Assembly: GCA_963792675.1 (NCBI GenBank)
Contig: CAWBWT010000006.1
Span: 1-64,000, forward strand
Direction of reading: 5' to 3'
DNA from: JBBROS01 sp963792675
GTDB taxonomy: Bacteria > Pseudomonadota > Alphaproteobacteria > Acetobacterales > Acetobacteraceae
Length of the DNA: 64,000 nt
This document shows positions 45,829 to 55,862 of this stretch, piece by piece. Positions within the stretch are counted from its first letter, which is position 1, and each line of letters starts with the position of its first letter. Both the position numbers and the translations under genes were made by a program. Below the pieces are notes generated by a model. That model had not been told where the DNA came from, ran no database searches, and was given only the letters and a program-made list of their open reading frames with translations.

Positions 45829-46779
45829 GTGCTGTCCTATGTCGGCCGCCGCCTAGGCCAGAGCGCGATCCTGCTGGTGCTGGTGTCCGTCATCGGCTTC
45901 GGGCTGCTTTATCTCACGCCCGGCGGGCCGATGAGCCAGTTCGCGCTCACGCCCGGCATGTCGGCGGAAACGCTGGCGCAGATCGCGCACCAGATGGGGC
46001 TCGACCGGCCGATCCCGGTGCAGTACGCGGAATGGGCCGGGCGGCTGCTGACCGGGGATTGGGGCCGCTCCTATCGCGACCAGTCGCCGGTGCTCGCGGT
46101 GATCGTGTCGCATCTTTGGGCGACGCTGGAGCTGATGCTGAGCTCCACCTTGCTCGCGATCCTGCTCGGCACCTGGGTCGGCGTGCTCGGGGCGATCCGG
46201 CGCTATTCCCTGGCCGACTACCTGGCGACGATCGGCGCCATGGTGGCGTTGTCGGTGCCGACCTTCTGGTTCGGCCTGGTGATGATCTACGTGTTCTCGG
46301 TGTGGCTGGCCTGGCTGCCGTCGGGGAACATGTACTCGAACGGCGGCGGCGGCCTGCTGGATTACGCGCGGCATTTGCTGCTGCCGTGCCTCGTGCTGAC
46401 GCTGGTGACGATCGCCACCTGGAGCCGCTACATGCGGGCGGCCATGCTGGACGTCGTCAGCCAGGATTATATCCGCACCGCGCGCGCCAAGGGGCTGCGG
46501 CCGCGCGCCGTGCTGGTGCACCACGCGCTGCGCAACGCGCTGCTGCCGATGATCACGGTGGCCGGGCTGCACGTGCCGACCTTGCTGGGCGGCGCGCTGG
46601 TGACGGAGACGGTGTTCACCTGGCCCGGCATGGGGCGGCTGTTCCTGGACTCCATCGGCTACCGCGACTACCCGGTGGTCATGGGGCTGCTGATGTTCTC
46701 GGCCATCCTGGTGCTGCTCGGCAATTTGTTGGCGGACCTGCTGTACCTGCTGGCCGATCCGCGGATCCGGTTGCGGTGA
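45829..46779 (+). CDS. Dipeptide/oligopeptide-type ABC permease 1
   Basis: DppB/OppB-type permease, 316 aa, six helices. The N-terminal helix YVGRRLGQSAILLVLVSVIGF and the GLDRPIPVQYAEWAG loop are typical; the EAA loop is in RTARAKGLRPRAVLVHHALRNALLP. It starts at a GTG at 45829 and ends overlapping the next gene's GTG (GTGA). First gene of a six-gene transport operon behind the sigma-54-like promoter. Confidence 0.9.
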   Translation: MLSYVGRRLGQSAILLVLVSVIGFGLLYLTPGGPMSQFALTPGMSAETLAQIAHQMGLDRPIPVQYAEWAGRLLTGDWGRSYRDQSPVLAVIVSHLWATLELMLSSTLLAILLGTWVGVLGAIRRYSLADYLATIGAMVALSVPTFWFGLVMIYVFSVWLAWLPSGNMYSNGGGGLLDYARHLLLPCLVLTLVTIATWSRYMRAAMLDVVSQDYIRTARAKGLRPRAVLVHHALRNALLPMITVAGLHVPTLLGGALVTETVFTWPGMGRLFLDSIGYRDYPVVMGLLMFSAILVLLGNLLADLLYLLADPRIRLR

Positions 46780-47651
46780 GCGCCGCCGTCCTCGCCCTGC
46801 CGCGGCGCGCCCGTAACCCGGCGCTCGGGCGGTTCCTGCGGCACCGGCTCGCCTTGTTCGGCGCCGGCGCTATTTTTGTCCTTCTGCTGGCCTGCGTCGT
46901 CGGTCCTTACCTGGTGCCGTACGGGCCGCTCACGATCGACATCCGCCACCGGTTCCAGCCGCCGTTCGCCGGGCCGCATTGGCTGGGCTCGGACCAGTTG
47001 GGGCGCGACCTGCTGGTGCGGCTGCTGCTGGCCGGGCGGATCTCGCTTTTCGTGGGCTTTGCGGCGATGGCGCTCAGCACCGTGGTGGGCGTGCTGGTCG
47101 GGCTGGTCGCCGGCTTCTACGGCGGCTGGACCGGCACCGTGCTGATGCGGGTGGTGGACGCGGTGCTGTGCTTCCCGTCCATCTTCCTGCTGCTGACCTT
47201 GGCGGCGCTCGTCAGCCCGGGCGTCGTCACCATCACCGTCATCGTCGCGCTGACGTCGTGGATGGAGGTGGCGCGGGTGGTCGAGGGCCAGGTGCGGTCG
47301 CTGCGGGAGCGCGACTTCGCGGTGGCGGCCGAGGCGATCGGCGTGTCGGACGCGCATCTGATGCTGTGCGAGCTGCTGCCGAACGTGCTCGGATCGATCG
47401 TGGTGGCGGCCACGCTGAACGTCGCGCGGGCGATCCTGCTGGAAAGCTACGTTTCGTATCTCGGCTACGGCATCCAGCCGCCGACGCCGAGCTGGGGCAA
47501 CATGCTGAACCAGGCGCAGGAGTATCTGGCGACCGCGCCGTGGCTGGCGATCTTCCCGGGGGCGGCGATCACGCTGGCGGTCACCGGCTTCAACTTCCTC
47601 GGTGACGGCGTGCGCGACGCGATCGACCCGCGGCTGGACCTGCAGCGGTGA
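46776..47651 (+). CDS. Dipeptide/oligopeptide-type ABC permease 2
   Basis: DppC/OppC-type permease, 291 aa. It has the N-terminal helix typical of OppC-N, HWLGSDQLGRDLLVRLL, and an EAA loop in AAEAIGVSDAHLMLCELLPN. It starts at a GTG overlapping the previous TGA; the longer frame upstream lies inside permease 1. Its own stop overlaps the following ATPase GTG by four bases. The chain of 4-base overlaps implies translational coupling. Confidence 0.9.
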   Translation: MSAAVLALPRRARNPALGRFLRHRLALFGAGAIFVLLLACVVGPYLVPYGPLTIDIRHRFQPPFAGPHWLGSDQLGRDLLVRLLLAGRISLFVGFAAMALSTVVGVLVGLVAGFYGGWTGTVLMRVVDAVLCFPSIFLLLTLAALVSPGVVTITVIVALTSWMEVARVVEGQVRSLRERDFAVAAEAIGVSDAHLMLCELLPNVLGSIVVAATLNVARAILLESYVSYLGYGIQPPTPSWGNMLNQAQEYLATAPWLAIFPGAAITLAVTGFNFLGDGVRDAIDPRLDLQR

Positions 47652-48655
47652 GCGCCGTGCTGGAGGTGCGCGACCTCGCCGTCACGTTCCGCGGCGCCGG
47701 CGGCAAGGTGGCGGCGGTCGAGGGGGTGTCGTTCGACCTCCGGGCCGGCGAGACGCTGGCGATCGTGGGCGAGTCGTCCTCGGGCAAGAGCGTGACCGCA
47801 CTGGCGCTGATGCGGCTGCTCGGGGGGCCGCCCGGCTGCGTCGTTGGCGGCCGCGCCATGCTGCATCGGGACGGCGACGCCGTGGACCTGCTGGCGCTGC
47901 CGGAGGCGCGGATGGCGGCGATCCGCGGGCGCGACATGGCGATGATCTTCCAGGAGCCGATGACGTCGCTGAACCCGGTGCACCGGATCGGCGACCAGAT
48001 CGTGGAGGGCTTGCTCGCGCATGAGCGCTTGTCGGCGCGGGCGGCGCAGGCGCGGGCGGCGGAGCTGCTGGGCCATGTCGGCATCCCCGAGCCGGCGTTG
48101 CGCGCCCGCGCCTTCCCGCACGAGTTGTCAGGCGGCATGCGGCAGCGGGCGATGATCGCGATGGCGCTGTCGGGCCGGCCGCGCGTGCTGATCGCCGACG
48201 AGCCGACAACCGCGCTCGACGTCACTATTCAGGCGCAAATCCTGGAGCTGATCCGCGGCTTGCAGCACGAGACGGGCATGTCGGTCATTTTCATCACGCA
48301 CAACCTCGGCGTGGTGGCGCAGGTCGCAGACCGGGTGCTGGTGATGTATGCCGGCCAGGTGGTCGAGGACGCGCCGGTCGACTCGCTTCTGCAGGCGCCG
48401 CTGATGCCGTACAGCGCCGGGCTGATCCGGTCGGTGCCGCAGCTCTCCCACATCAGGTTGCGCGAGGCCGGCGGGCGGCTCGCGGCGATTGCCGGCAACG
48501 TGCCGGACCCGCAGGCGCGCCCCACCGGCTGCGTGTTCGGGCCGCGCTGCGCGCATGCGAGGCCGCTGCCCTGCGAGGCAGGCCGGCCGGCGCTGGAGGC
48601 GGCGCAGCCCGGCCATGCCGTGCGCTGCGCCCGTTGGCGGGACATTGCGGCATGA
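47648..48655 (+). CDS. Dipeptide-type ABC ATPase 1
   Basis: DppD/OppD-type ATPase, 335 aa. Walker A is GESSSGKSV, signature LSGGMRQRAMI, Walker B VLIADEPTTALD. The C-terminal oligopeptide region has the Cys-containing segment GCVFGPRCAHARPLPC. Walker A carries Ser where Gly is usual (GESGSGKS), a tolerated variant. GTG start; its TGA overlaps the next ATG. Confidence 0.92.
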   Translation: MSAVLEVRDLAVTFRGAGGKVAAVEGVSFDLRAGETLAIVGESSSGKSVTALALMRLLGGPPGCVVGGRAMLHRDGDAVDLLALPEARMAAIRGRDMAMIFQEPMTSLNPVHRIGDQIVEGLLAHERLSARAAQARAAELLGHVGIPEPALRARAFPHELSGGMRQRAMIAMALSGRPRVLIADEPTTALDVTIQAQILELIRGLQHETGMSVIFITHNLGVVAQVADRVLVMYAGQVVEDAPVDSLLQAPLMPYSAGLIRSVPQLSHIRLREAGGRLAAIAGNVPDPQARPTGCVFGPRCAHARPLPCEAGRPALEAAQPGHAVRCARWRDIAA

Positions 48656-49656
48656 CGACGCCGCTGCTCGAGGTGGAGGGCGTCGCCAAGCACTACCCGG
48701 TCGGCGGCGGCCGCGTGCTGCGGGCGCTCGACGGCGTGTCGTTCACGATGGCGCCGGGCGAGGTGCTGGGGGTGGTGGGCGAAAGCGGCTCGGGCAAGAC
48801 GACGCTCGGGCGCGCGGTGCTGCGCCTGCAGGACGTTTCCGCCGGCCGCATCCGGTTTCGCGGGGAGGACCTGACCCGGCTGTCGCGCCGCCAGCTCCGC
48901 CCGGTGCGCCGGCACATGCAGCTGGTGTTCCAGGACCCGAACGCGTCCTTGAACCCGCGCATGACGGTGGAGCAGATCCTCGGTATCCCGCTGCAGGTGC
49001 ACGAGCCCGCGCTCGGCCGCGCCGCAAGGCGGGCGCGGATCGAGGAGACGCTGCAAACCGTGGGCCTGTTCGCCGACGCCGCGGGGCGCTACCCGCACGA
49101 GTTTTCCGGCGGGCAGCGGCAACGGGTCGGCATCGCCCGCGCGCTGATCTGCCGGCCGGAGCTGCTGGTCGCCGACGAGCCGGTCTCGGCGCTCGACGTA
49201 TCGGTGCAGGCGCAGGTGGTGAACCTGCTGCTCGATTTGCGGGCGCAGCTCGGCCTGTCGATCCTGTTCATCGCCCACGACTTGGCCGTGGTCGGGCTGA
49301 TCTCCGACCGGGTGGCGGTGATGTACCTGGGCCGCATCGTGGAGCTGGCCGACACCGCCGCCCTGTTCGCCCGGCCGCGCCACCCCTACACCGAGGCGCT
49401 GTTCGCCGCCGTGCCCGATATCGGCCACCGGCGCCCGCCGGTGCTGCTGGAAGGCGACATGCCGAGCCCGGTGTCGCCGCCGCCGGGATGCCCGTTCCAC
49501 ACCCGCTGCCGCTACGCCGAGCCGGCCTGCCGCGACGCGCTGCCGCCGTTGGTGGAGCGTGCGCCGGGCCATTGGGCGGCGTGCCGGCGGCCCGAGTTGA
49601 CCTTGGCGTCGCCGCTCCCCGAGCCCGCCGCCGCCACTTTCGAAGGAGCTGCTTGA
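48652..49656 (+). CDS. Dipeptide-type ABC ATPase 2
   Basis: DppF/OppF-type ATPase, 334 aa. Walker A is GESGSGKTTL, signature FSGGQRQRV, Walker B LLVADEPVSALD, with the C-terminal Cys segment GCPFHTRCRYAEPAC. The start at 48652 (MTTPLLEVEGV) overlaps the preceding stop. It forms the ATPase pair with the preceding gene. The FAD oxidase follows after 2 bases, so the operon continues. Confidence 0.92.
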   Translation: MTTPLLEVEGVAKHYPVGGGRVLRALDGVSFTMAPGEVLGVVGESGSGKTTLGRAVLRLQDVSAGRIRFRGEDLTRLSRRQLRPVRRHMQLVFQDPNASLNPRMTVEQILGIPLQVHEPALGRAARRARIEETLQTVGLFADAAGRYPHEFSGGQRQRVGIARALICRPELLVADEPVSALDVSVQAQVVNLLLDLRAQLGLSILFIAHDLAVVGLISDRVAVMYLGRIVELADTAALFARPRHPYTEALFAAVPDIGHRRPPVLLEGDMPSPVSPPPGCPFHTRCRYAEPACRDALPPLVERAPGHWAACRRPELTLASPLPEPAAATFEGAA

Positions 49657-49658
49657 GC

Positions 49659-50987
49659 ATGGGACCACCGACCGACCCCGTCGCGACCGACAGCGAACTG
49701 CCCGCGCGGGCGGACATCGTGGTGATCGGCGGCGGCATCGTCGGCACCGCCGCCGCGCTGCACCTCGCCCGCGCCGGGGTGTCGGTCGTGCTGTGCGAGA
49801 AGGGGCGGCTGGCCGGCGAGCAGTCGAGCCGCAACTGGGGCTGGGTGCGCAAGACCGGGCGCGACCTGCGCGAGGTGCCGCTGATCATCGAGAGCTTGCG
49901 GCAATGGGGCGAGCTGGCGCGTGAGGGCGTCGAGACCGGGTGGCACGAGTCGGGCGTGCTGTATATCGCCGACAGCGACGACGACCGCGCCCGCTACGAG
50001 CGCTGGCTCGCGAGCGTGCAGCCGTTCCAGCTCGGCAGCCGCATCGTCGAGGGCGACGAGCTGGCCGGCCACCTGCCCGGCGCCACGCAGCGTTTCACGA
50101 AGGGCGCGCTCTACACCAAGACGGATGGGCGGGCGGAGCCGCAGAAGGCGGTGCCGGCGATTGCGGCCGCGGCGCGGGCAGCCGGCGCCGTCATCCTGGA
50201 GCAGTGCGCGGTGCGCGGCCTCGACTTGCAGGGCGGCCGGGTGGCGGGGGTGGTGACGGAGCGCGGCCGGGTTGCCTGCGAGGGGGCGATCCTGGCGAGC
50301 GGGGCGTGGTCGCGGCTGTTCTGCGGCAGCCTGGGCCTGGTGCTGCCGCAGTTGAAGGTGCTGGCGTCGGTGCTGCGCACCGGGCCGCTCCCTGGCGGGC
50401 CGGAGACGTCGGCCTGGCTCGGGGCGTTCGCCTACCGCAAGCGGCTGGACGGGGGCTACACGATCGCCAACGGCCGCGGCAACGTGGTGCCGGTGACGCC
50501 GGACACGGTTCGGTTCTTCCGCCAGTTCCTGCCCGCGGCCAAGGCGGAGCGGCGCGGCCTGCGGCTGCGGCTCGACCGCCGCTTCATGGACGAGGCGCGG
50601 ACGCCGAAGCGCTGGGCGCTCGACCGGCCGAGCCCGTTCGAAACGACCCGCACCCTCGACCCGGACCCGGTGCCGTCGATCAACGGCGCGGCGCAACGGT
50701 CCCTCGCAGAGCTGTTCCCGATCTTCCGCAACGCGCCGGTGCAGCAGCAATGGGCCGGCCTGATCGATGTCACGCCCGACGCCGTCCCGGTCATTTCCGA
50801 GATCGACGCGGTGCCGGGATTGGTGGTGGCGACCGGGTTTTCCGGGCATGGTTTCGGAATCGGGCCCGGCGCCGGGCGGCTCGCGGCCGAACTCGCGACC
50901 GGGCGGCCCACCGTGGTCAACCCGGCGCCGTTCCGGTTCTCCCGCTTTTCCGATGGCTCGCCCATCCAGCTCGACGTCGGCCTGTAA
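49659..50987 (+). CDS. FAD-dependent amine/amino acid oxidase (DadA-like)
   Basis: DAO-family flavoenzyme, 442 aa. The FAD motif GGGIVGTAAALHLARAG is near residue 22; SSRNWGWVRKTGRD follows, characteristic of DadA/GlpD-like amino-compound oxidases. The C-terminus has VVATGFSGHGFGIGPGAG, the second FAD contact. The start MGPPTDPV at 49659 is 2 bases after the ATPase stop, with AAGGAGCT upstream. Its place inside a peptide-type import operon suggests it oxidises the imported amine, imino acid or opine. This mirrors the PuuB-like gene in the polyamine-type operon. Confidence 0.87.
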   Translation: MGPPTDPVATDSELPARADIVVIGGGIVGTAAALHLARAGVSVVLCEKGRLAGEQSSRNWGWVRKTGRDLREVPLIIESLRQWGELAREGVETGWHESGVLYIADSDDDRARYERWLASVQPFQLGSRIVEGDELAGHLPGATQRFTKGALYTKTDGRAEPQKAVPAIAAAARAAGAVILEQCAVRGLDLQGGRVAGVVTERGRVACEGAILASGAWSRLFCGSLGLVLPQLKVLASVLRTGPLPGGPETSAWLGAFAYRKRLDGGYTIANGRGNVVPVTPDTVRFFRQFLPAAKAERRGLRLRLDRRFMDEARTPKRWALDRPSPFETTRTLDPDPVPSINGAAQRSLAELFPIFRNAPVQQQWAGLIDVTPDAVPVISEIDAVPGLVVATGFSGHGFGIGPGAGRLAAELATGRPTVVNPAPFRFSRFSDGSPIQLDVGL

Positions 50988-51010
50988 CCCGCTCGCACCA
51001 GGAGGTTTCC

Positions 51011-52640
51011 ATGACCAACGCCCCCATCACCCGCCGCCGGATGCTTGTCACCACTGCCGGCATCGGCGTGGCGCTCGGCGCCGGGCCCGGCTTCGCGCAG
51101 GGCAAGCCGACGCCCAAGGGCCAGGCGGTGATCGGCCTGTCGCAGGAGCCGACGGTGTTCGACCCGCGGCGGCCGCATATCGAGGTGGATGACGGCGTGC
51201 ACATGGCGCTGTTCTCCAGCCTGTGGATGGCGGACCCGAGCGGCGCGATGCAGCCGCGGCTGGCGCTGGAGGTGCCGACGACGGCCAATGGCGGCATCTC
51301 GGAGGACGGGCTGACCTGGACGGTGAAGCTGCGGCCCGGCGTCACCTGGCATGACGGCGCGCCGTTCACCGCGGCTGACGTGAAGTTTACGCTGGAAAGC
51401 ATCATGGCGCCCGACTTCCCGGCTTATAGCCGGATCGGCCACGAGCTGGTGACCGGGATCGAGACGCCGTCGCCGCTGACGGTTACGTGGAAGATGAAGA
51501 AACCGTACGCGCCGTACCTCTCGATCCTCGCCTGGTTCATGATCGTGCCGCAGCACAAGCTGAAGGACGAGCCGGCGACGGGCGGCACGTTCGCGCAAAG
51601 CCCGGTCGGCACCGGGCCGTTCAAGTGGCGGGAGCGGGTGCCGGGCGACCACATCACGCTGGCGGCGCATGACGGCTATTTCGGCGCCGGGCCGATGCTG
51701 CAGAACGTTATTTTCAAGTACATCCCGGACCTCACGGTGATGTACACGCAGTATCGCGCCGGGGACATCGACTATATCGGCCTCCAAGGCATCTCGGCCG
51801 ACCATTATGCCGAGGCGAGCAAACTCGGCAGCCGGGTGGTGAAAGCAGCGCCGCAATCCTCGATCGAGAATTTCTACTTCAACCTCGGCCTGCCGCAGTT
51901 CAAGGAGCGGGCGGTGCGGCAGGCGATCTACTACGCCTACGACAAGGACAGCATCATCCAGCAGATCTACTACGGCCTGCCGTCCAATGCCGAAACCTTC
52001 CTGCCAAAGCAGAGCTGGGCGTTCAACCCGGATCTGCCGAAGCACGAGTACAACCTCGACAAGGCCCGCGCCACCTTGGACGCCGCCGGGTGGAAACCCG
52101 GTGCGGACGGCATCCGTGCCAAGAACGGCGTGCGGCTGGCCTTCTCCAACTCCACCACTGCCGGCAACCATCTGCGCGAACAGGTGCAGCAATTGCTGCA
52201 GCAGGACTTCCAGCAGGTCGGCATCGAGATGACGATCAAGAACCTGCCGCCCGCGGTGATGTGGGGCGAGTACTGGATCAAGTCGCACTTCGAGACGGCA
52301 ATCGTCGGGCTGTATTTCATGACCGGCCCGGACCCGGACGCGTCGGTCTACTTCCACAGCTCGGCCATCAGCGCCAAGACCGGGTCGGGGCAGAACACCA
52401 TGCAGGTACTCGAACCCGGAGGTGGACCGGCTGCTGACCGAGGGTGCGGCCGAACTCGACCAGGCCAAGCGGGTGCCGATCTACCAGAAGCTGCAGGCGG
52501 TGATCCGCGACGACCTGCCCTATCTGCCGCAGCAGCAGCCGTCCACCATCGAAGGCACCAAGGCCGGCTTGGTCGGCTATCAGCCGAACGGCAGCGTGCG
52601 GCTCAACACCTGGAACCTCGAAGCCTGGCACTGGAGCTGA
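51011..52640 (+). pseudogene. Dipeptide-type periplasmic binding protein, one frameshift
   Basis: Family 5 extracellular solute-binding protein (about 542 aa repaired). A twin-arginine signal (ITRRRMLVTTAGIGV) ends at GFAQG; GLTWTVKLRPGVTWHDGAPFT is the family signature. GGAGG directly precedes the ATG at 51011. The main frame runs to GSGQNTMQ near base 52405; one extra G then throws the rest out of frame, the true end reading YSNPEVDRLLTEGAAELDQ and stopping at 52640 with EAWHWS. It is the last gene of the operon and delivers ligand to permeases 1 and 2. Sequencing error is the simplest explanation. Confidence 0.87.
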
Positions 52641-52661
52641 AGCGCCGCGGCTAGAGCGGGA

Positions 52662-52681
52662 CCCGAGCCGGCCGGCTCGGG
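52662..52681. terminator. Perfect 20-bp palindrome between convergent genes
   Basis: CCCGAGCCGG followed directly by CCGGCTCGGG, in the 49-base gap between the converging binding-protein and VOC genes. It is well placed as a bidirectional terminator, although no T-run follows on either strand. Confidence 0.55.
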
Positions 52682-52689
52682 GGGTAGCC

Positions 52690-53082
52690 TTAGGTGCCGT
52701 TGGCGAAGTTCAGCTCGACCATCACCCCGTCGGGGTCGCGTAGGAATAGCTGGACTTGGCCGTCGCGCGGGACCACCCGCTCCTCGAACGGAATGCCCCG
52801 TTCCGCCAAGCGGTCTCGCACGCCAGCAACGCCTTGGCAGGAGAAGGCGATGTGGTCGAACAGGCCGGTCGGCGCCGCTTCCCGCTCGGGCTGCCCGGAC
52901 TCCTCGGCGCGGGGGCCGATCAGGTGCACGGTCGGCACGCCGCCGCAATACAGCCAGTAGCCGGGGAAGTTGAGCGGCGGCCGGTCGCCGACCGGCAAGC
53001 CGAGCACGTCGACGTAGAAGTCCTTGGTCCGCTCGAGGTCGACCGGACGGATCGTGTAGTGGTGCAACGCCAAGACCGACAT
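52690..53082 (-). CDS. VOC-family metalloprotein (glyoxalase/extradiol dioxygenase-like)
   Basis: Vicinal-oxygen-chelate protein, 130 aa, one beta-alpha-beta-beta-beta pair repeated. Candidate metal ligands are His in LHHYTIRPVD, His in FDHIAFSC, and Glu in GVMVELNF, a two-His-one-carboxylate set. It starts MSVLALHHYT at 53082 with GAGGGAGAA upstream, 13 bases after the monooxygenase stop, so it is co-transcribed. It could be a small extradiol-type dioxygenase, isomerase, lyase or a binding protein. Downstream placement of a flavin hydroxylase hints at ring processing, but that is inference. Confidence 0.8.
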   Translation of the reverse strand: MSVLALHHYTIRPVDLERTKDFYVDVLGLPVGDRPPLNFPGYWLYCGGVPTVHLIGPRAEESGQPEREAAPTGLFDHIAFSCQGVAGVRDRLAERGIPFEERVVPRDGQVQLFLRDPDGVMVELNFANGT

Positions 53083-53095
53083 CGCTCGTTCTCCC

Positions 53096-54298
53096 TCAGA
53101 TGTGCCGCAGGCTCGGTGACAGGCCCAGCATGTGCGCGCCGACCGTCTCGAAGTGCGAGAACCGCGCCTGCACCTGCTGCGACACGCTGTTGACGTCGCG
53201 GAACCGGCGCTCGAACGGGTTGCTTTCAAAGATCGCGGTCGCGCCGACCTCGTGATAGGCGGCGCCCACCACTTCGCGCGCTTGGAAGGTCGCGAAGGTT
53301 CCGGCCATGCGGATCCGCATGCGCATCTCGAGCGACATCTCCGCGCCGCCGACCACCGAGGCCCAAGCCTCGCGCAACGTGTCGATCAGCAGCAGCCGCG
53401 CCGATTGCAGCTTGGCCTCGGCCAGCGCCACGTTGGACTGCACCACCGCGCTGTCGCGCATGGCGCGCGTCGTCGCACTCGGGGTTTTCGACCCGGCGAC
53501 CGCGACCAACGCGTCGAGCGCGCCGCGGGCCACGCCGAGCGCCACCGATCCGAAGGCCGAGCAATACATGTTGGTGGTGCTGAACCGGTACAGCGGCCCC
53601 GGCTCGCGCCGCTTCTCCTTGATGTCGCGGATCACGGTGAAGGCGTCGGGCACGAACAGGTCGTTCACCGAATAGCTGTCGCTGCCGGTGCCGCGCAGTC
53701 CCATGACGTCCCAGCCGGGGTGGATCGTCGCTTCGCCGCGCTGGAACAGCATGGTCCGCTCCACCGGGCTGCCGTCGGGCCAAGTGCGCGTCGAGCCGTC
53801 GCGCTCCCGAACGCTGCAATGGCCGCCGAGCCAGGTCGCGTGGCGGTTGCCGCTGCCGAAATCCCACTTGCCGGTCACGCGGTAACCGCCGTCGACAACG
53901 GTCGCGACGGATTTCGGTCCGACGCCCCAGGCGAGCACGGCGCGCGGGTCGTCGCCCCAGATGACCGAGACGGCATCCGGGTCCATGTAGGCGGAGGCCA
54001 TCGAGCAGCCCGAGGCCTGTCCCACGCACCAGGCGACGCTGGCGTCGGCGGCCGCCAGCGCCATGATCACCTGCACGAACTCCGCCGGCTCGACTTCCTC
54101 GCCGCGGGCGGCGCGCGGCAGCAGCAGACGGAACAGCCCGGCCGCGTGCAACGCGTCGACCACCTCCGGCGGCAGCCCGCGTTCGCGGTCGATGCGGTCG
54201 GCGTTGGCTTGGATCAGCGGCGCCAGCGCCGCCGCCCGGGCGACCGGGTCGGCGTCGTGCAGCCGGTCGTCGCGGCGATGGTCGCGGGCGATGTTCAT
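53096..54298 (-). CDS. Acyl-CoA dehydrogenase-fold flavin monooxygenase
   Basis: 400-aa protein with the acyl-CoA dehydrogenase fold, most like group D two-component monooxygenases (HpaB/DszC/HsaA type), which use reduced flavin from a separate reductase. Typical segments are ASVAWCVGQASGC, VTGKWDFGSGNRHATWLGG, GLRGTGSDSYSV, and a helical C-terminal domain. A catalytic Glu of true dehydrogenases is not evident. The start at 54298 overlaps the MFS stop by ATGA; the VOC gene follows. No flavin reductase is beside it. Probable role: hydroxylation of an aromatic or heterocyclic compound taken up by the MFS protein. Confidence 0.83.
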   Translation of the reverse strand: MNIARDHRRDDRLHDADPVARAAALAPLIQANADRIDRERGLPPEVVDALHAAGLFRLLLPRAARGEEVEPAEFVQVIMALAAADASVAWCVGQASGCSMASAYMDPDAVSVIWGDDPRAVLAWGVGPKSVATVVDGGYRVTGKWDFGSGNRHATWLGGHCSVRERDGSTRTWPDGSPVERTMLFQRGEATIHPGWDVMGLRGTGSDSYSVNDLFVPDAFTVIRDIKEKRREPGPLYRFSTTNMYCSAFGSVALGVARGALDALVAVAGSKTPSATTRAMRDSAVVQSNVALAEAKLQSARLLLIDTLREAWASVVGGAEMSLEMRMRIRMAGTFATFQAREVVGAAYHEVGATAIFESNPFERRFRDVNSVSQQVQARFSHFETVGAHMLGLSPSLRHI

Positions 54299-55735
54299 CG
54301 GGGCGGCACTCCTAGTCCGGCAGGGGTGAGGCGGGTGGTGTCGAGTGTACGGTCGCCGAGGTCGCGGTCGAGCTCCTCGAGGCTGCGGCCGCGCGTCTCG
54401 ATGCCGAAGAACAGGTAGACGCAACCGGCCATGGCGAACCAGGCCGCGAGATAGGCGAAGGCGGGGACCACGGCGTCGAGCGAGACGTCGGGCTTGATCA
54501 CGTTGGCGCTGCCGACGATCAGGGCCAGGCCGAGCGGGCCGATGATCTTGCCCAAGCCGCCGAACCCGTAAGACGCGCCCATGCCGCTCGTCCGCAGCGA
54601 CGCCGGCCACACCTCGGCGGCATAGGGCCCGACGATGGCGAAGCCGCCGTCGGCGAAGAAGTAGCCGGCGATCAGCAGCAGCCAGAGCATCGATGTATGT
54701 CCCAGCCCGGGCAGGTCGACGAACGTCTGGTACCGACAGCCCGGCGGCCACGATCAGCGCCGCGGCGCCGAACCCCAGCAGCCCGCCCGAGGCACGGCGG
54801 CCGATCAAGTCCGAAAGCCGGGCGAACGCCAGCCGTCCGACCAGCCCGGCAATCGTCATCGGGATGATCAGCGCCGACGCCTGCGCCGGCGTCACGTGCA
54901 GCAGCAGCACGAACAGGGTCGGCACCCACAGCGTCAGGCCGTACACGCCGGTCTGCGCGCCGAGGTTGCCGAGGCACGAGACGGCCAAGCTGCGCGGATA
55001 GCGGAACAGGTCCGACCACGGCCGGTTGACACCCGCCGGCTCGGTGTGCGGAGCGGCGGGCGGCAGGGTGGCCGGATCGATCTCCAGCGCCCAGGCCAGC
55101 GACCGTCGCGCTTCCTCGGTGCGGCCCATGCGCATCAGCCAACGCGGCGACTCCGGCACCCAGGCGCGCACCAGCAAGGTCAGCAGCGCCGGCAGCAGGC
55201 CGAGCACGAACAAGCCGCGCCAGCCGACCAGCGGCGTCATGTATCCGCCCATGACGGCGCCGATCATGGTGCCGACCGGGATGAACGCGGTGACGAGGCC
55301 GCCGATGAAGCCGCGCTTGGACGCCGGCATGAACTCCTGCACCAGCGGCAGGTCGACGCAGTACAGGCCGCCGACGCCGAAGCCGACGAAGAAGCGGAAC
55401 ACGGTGAGGAAGATCCAGCCATGGTCGGGCGTCAGGCCCAATATGCCGGTAGCAATGGAGAAGTTGATGATCGTGCCCATGAACACCAGCCGCCGGCCGA
55501 CCCGGTCGGCCAGCCAGCCCCAGAACGCCGCCCCGAGCATCGCCCCGACGCCGGAGCTGAGCAGGATGATCGCCGACTGGCCGAACGTCAGGCCCCAGGG
55601 CCCGACGACGAAGGCCAGCACGAAGCCGATCAGGAAGTAGTCGAAGAACTCCAGCATATCGCCCAGGATTGCGGCGGCGACGATCTTCTTCTGGTTCCCC
55701 GTCAGGCGCGTTTGCCGGTCGAGCAGCTCGAACAT
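54295..55735 (-). pseudogene. MFS transporter, one frameshift
   Basis: MFS metabolite transporter of the aromatic acid:H+ symporter/sugar-porter type (about 480 aa repaired). It starts MFELLDRQTRLTGNQKK at 55735. Family motifs are GWLADRVGRRLVF and PESPRWLMRMGR. The first frame holds up to AGLSV near base 54728. The C-terminal helices continue one frame over as TFVDLPGLGHTSMLWLLLIAGYFFADGG and end at 54295. A single-base change restores it. It heads an MFS-monooxygenase-VOC operon by ATGA overlap, opposite a divergent TetR gene. Confidence 0.84.
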
Positions 55736-55799
55736 GGTCCATTCCCTCCGACGACGGGCGGTTGCCGCCTCTTGCGCAATCCCGAGTTCGCGGGATAGA

Positions 55800-55811
55800 T
55801 CAGTCGATTGA
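55800..55811. promoter_or_regulatory. Possible TetR operator
   Basis: TCAGTCGATTGA pairs at 10 of 12 positions and lies in the 127-base region between the divergent MFS and TetR genes. It overlaps a TTGACC that could be a -35 of the tetR gene, so one site could control both directions. Confidence 0.3.
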
Positions 55812-55862
55812 CCAAACTGTGCCGGATTGGGCATCGTCCTGTCAAGCGGAGGGTCGTGCGTC

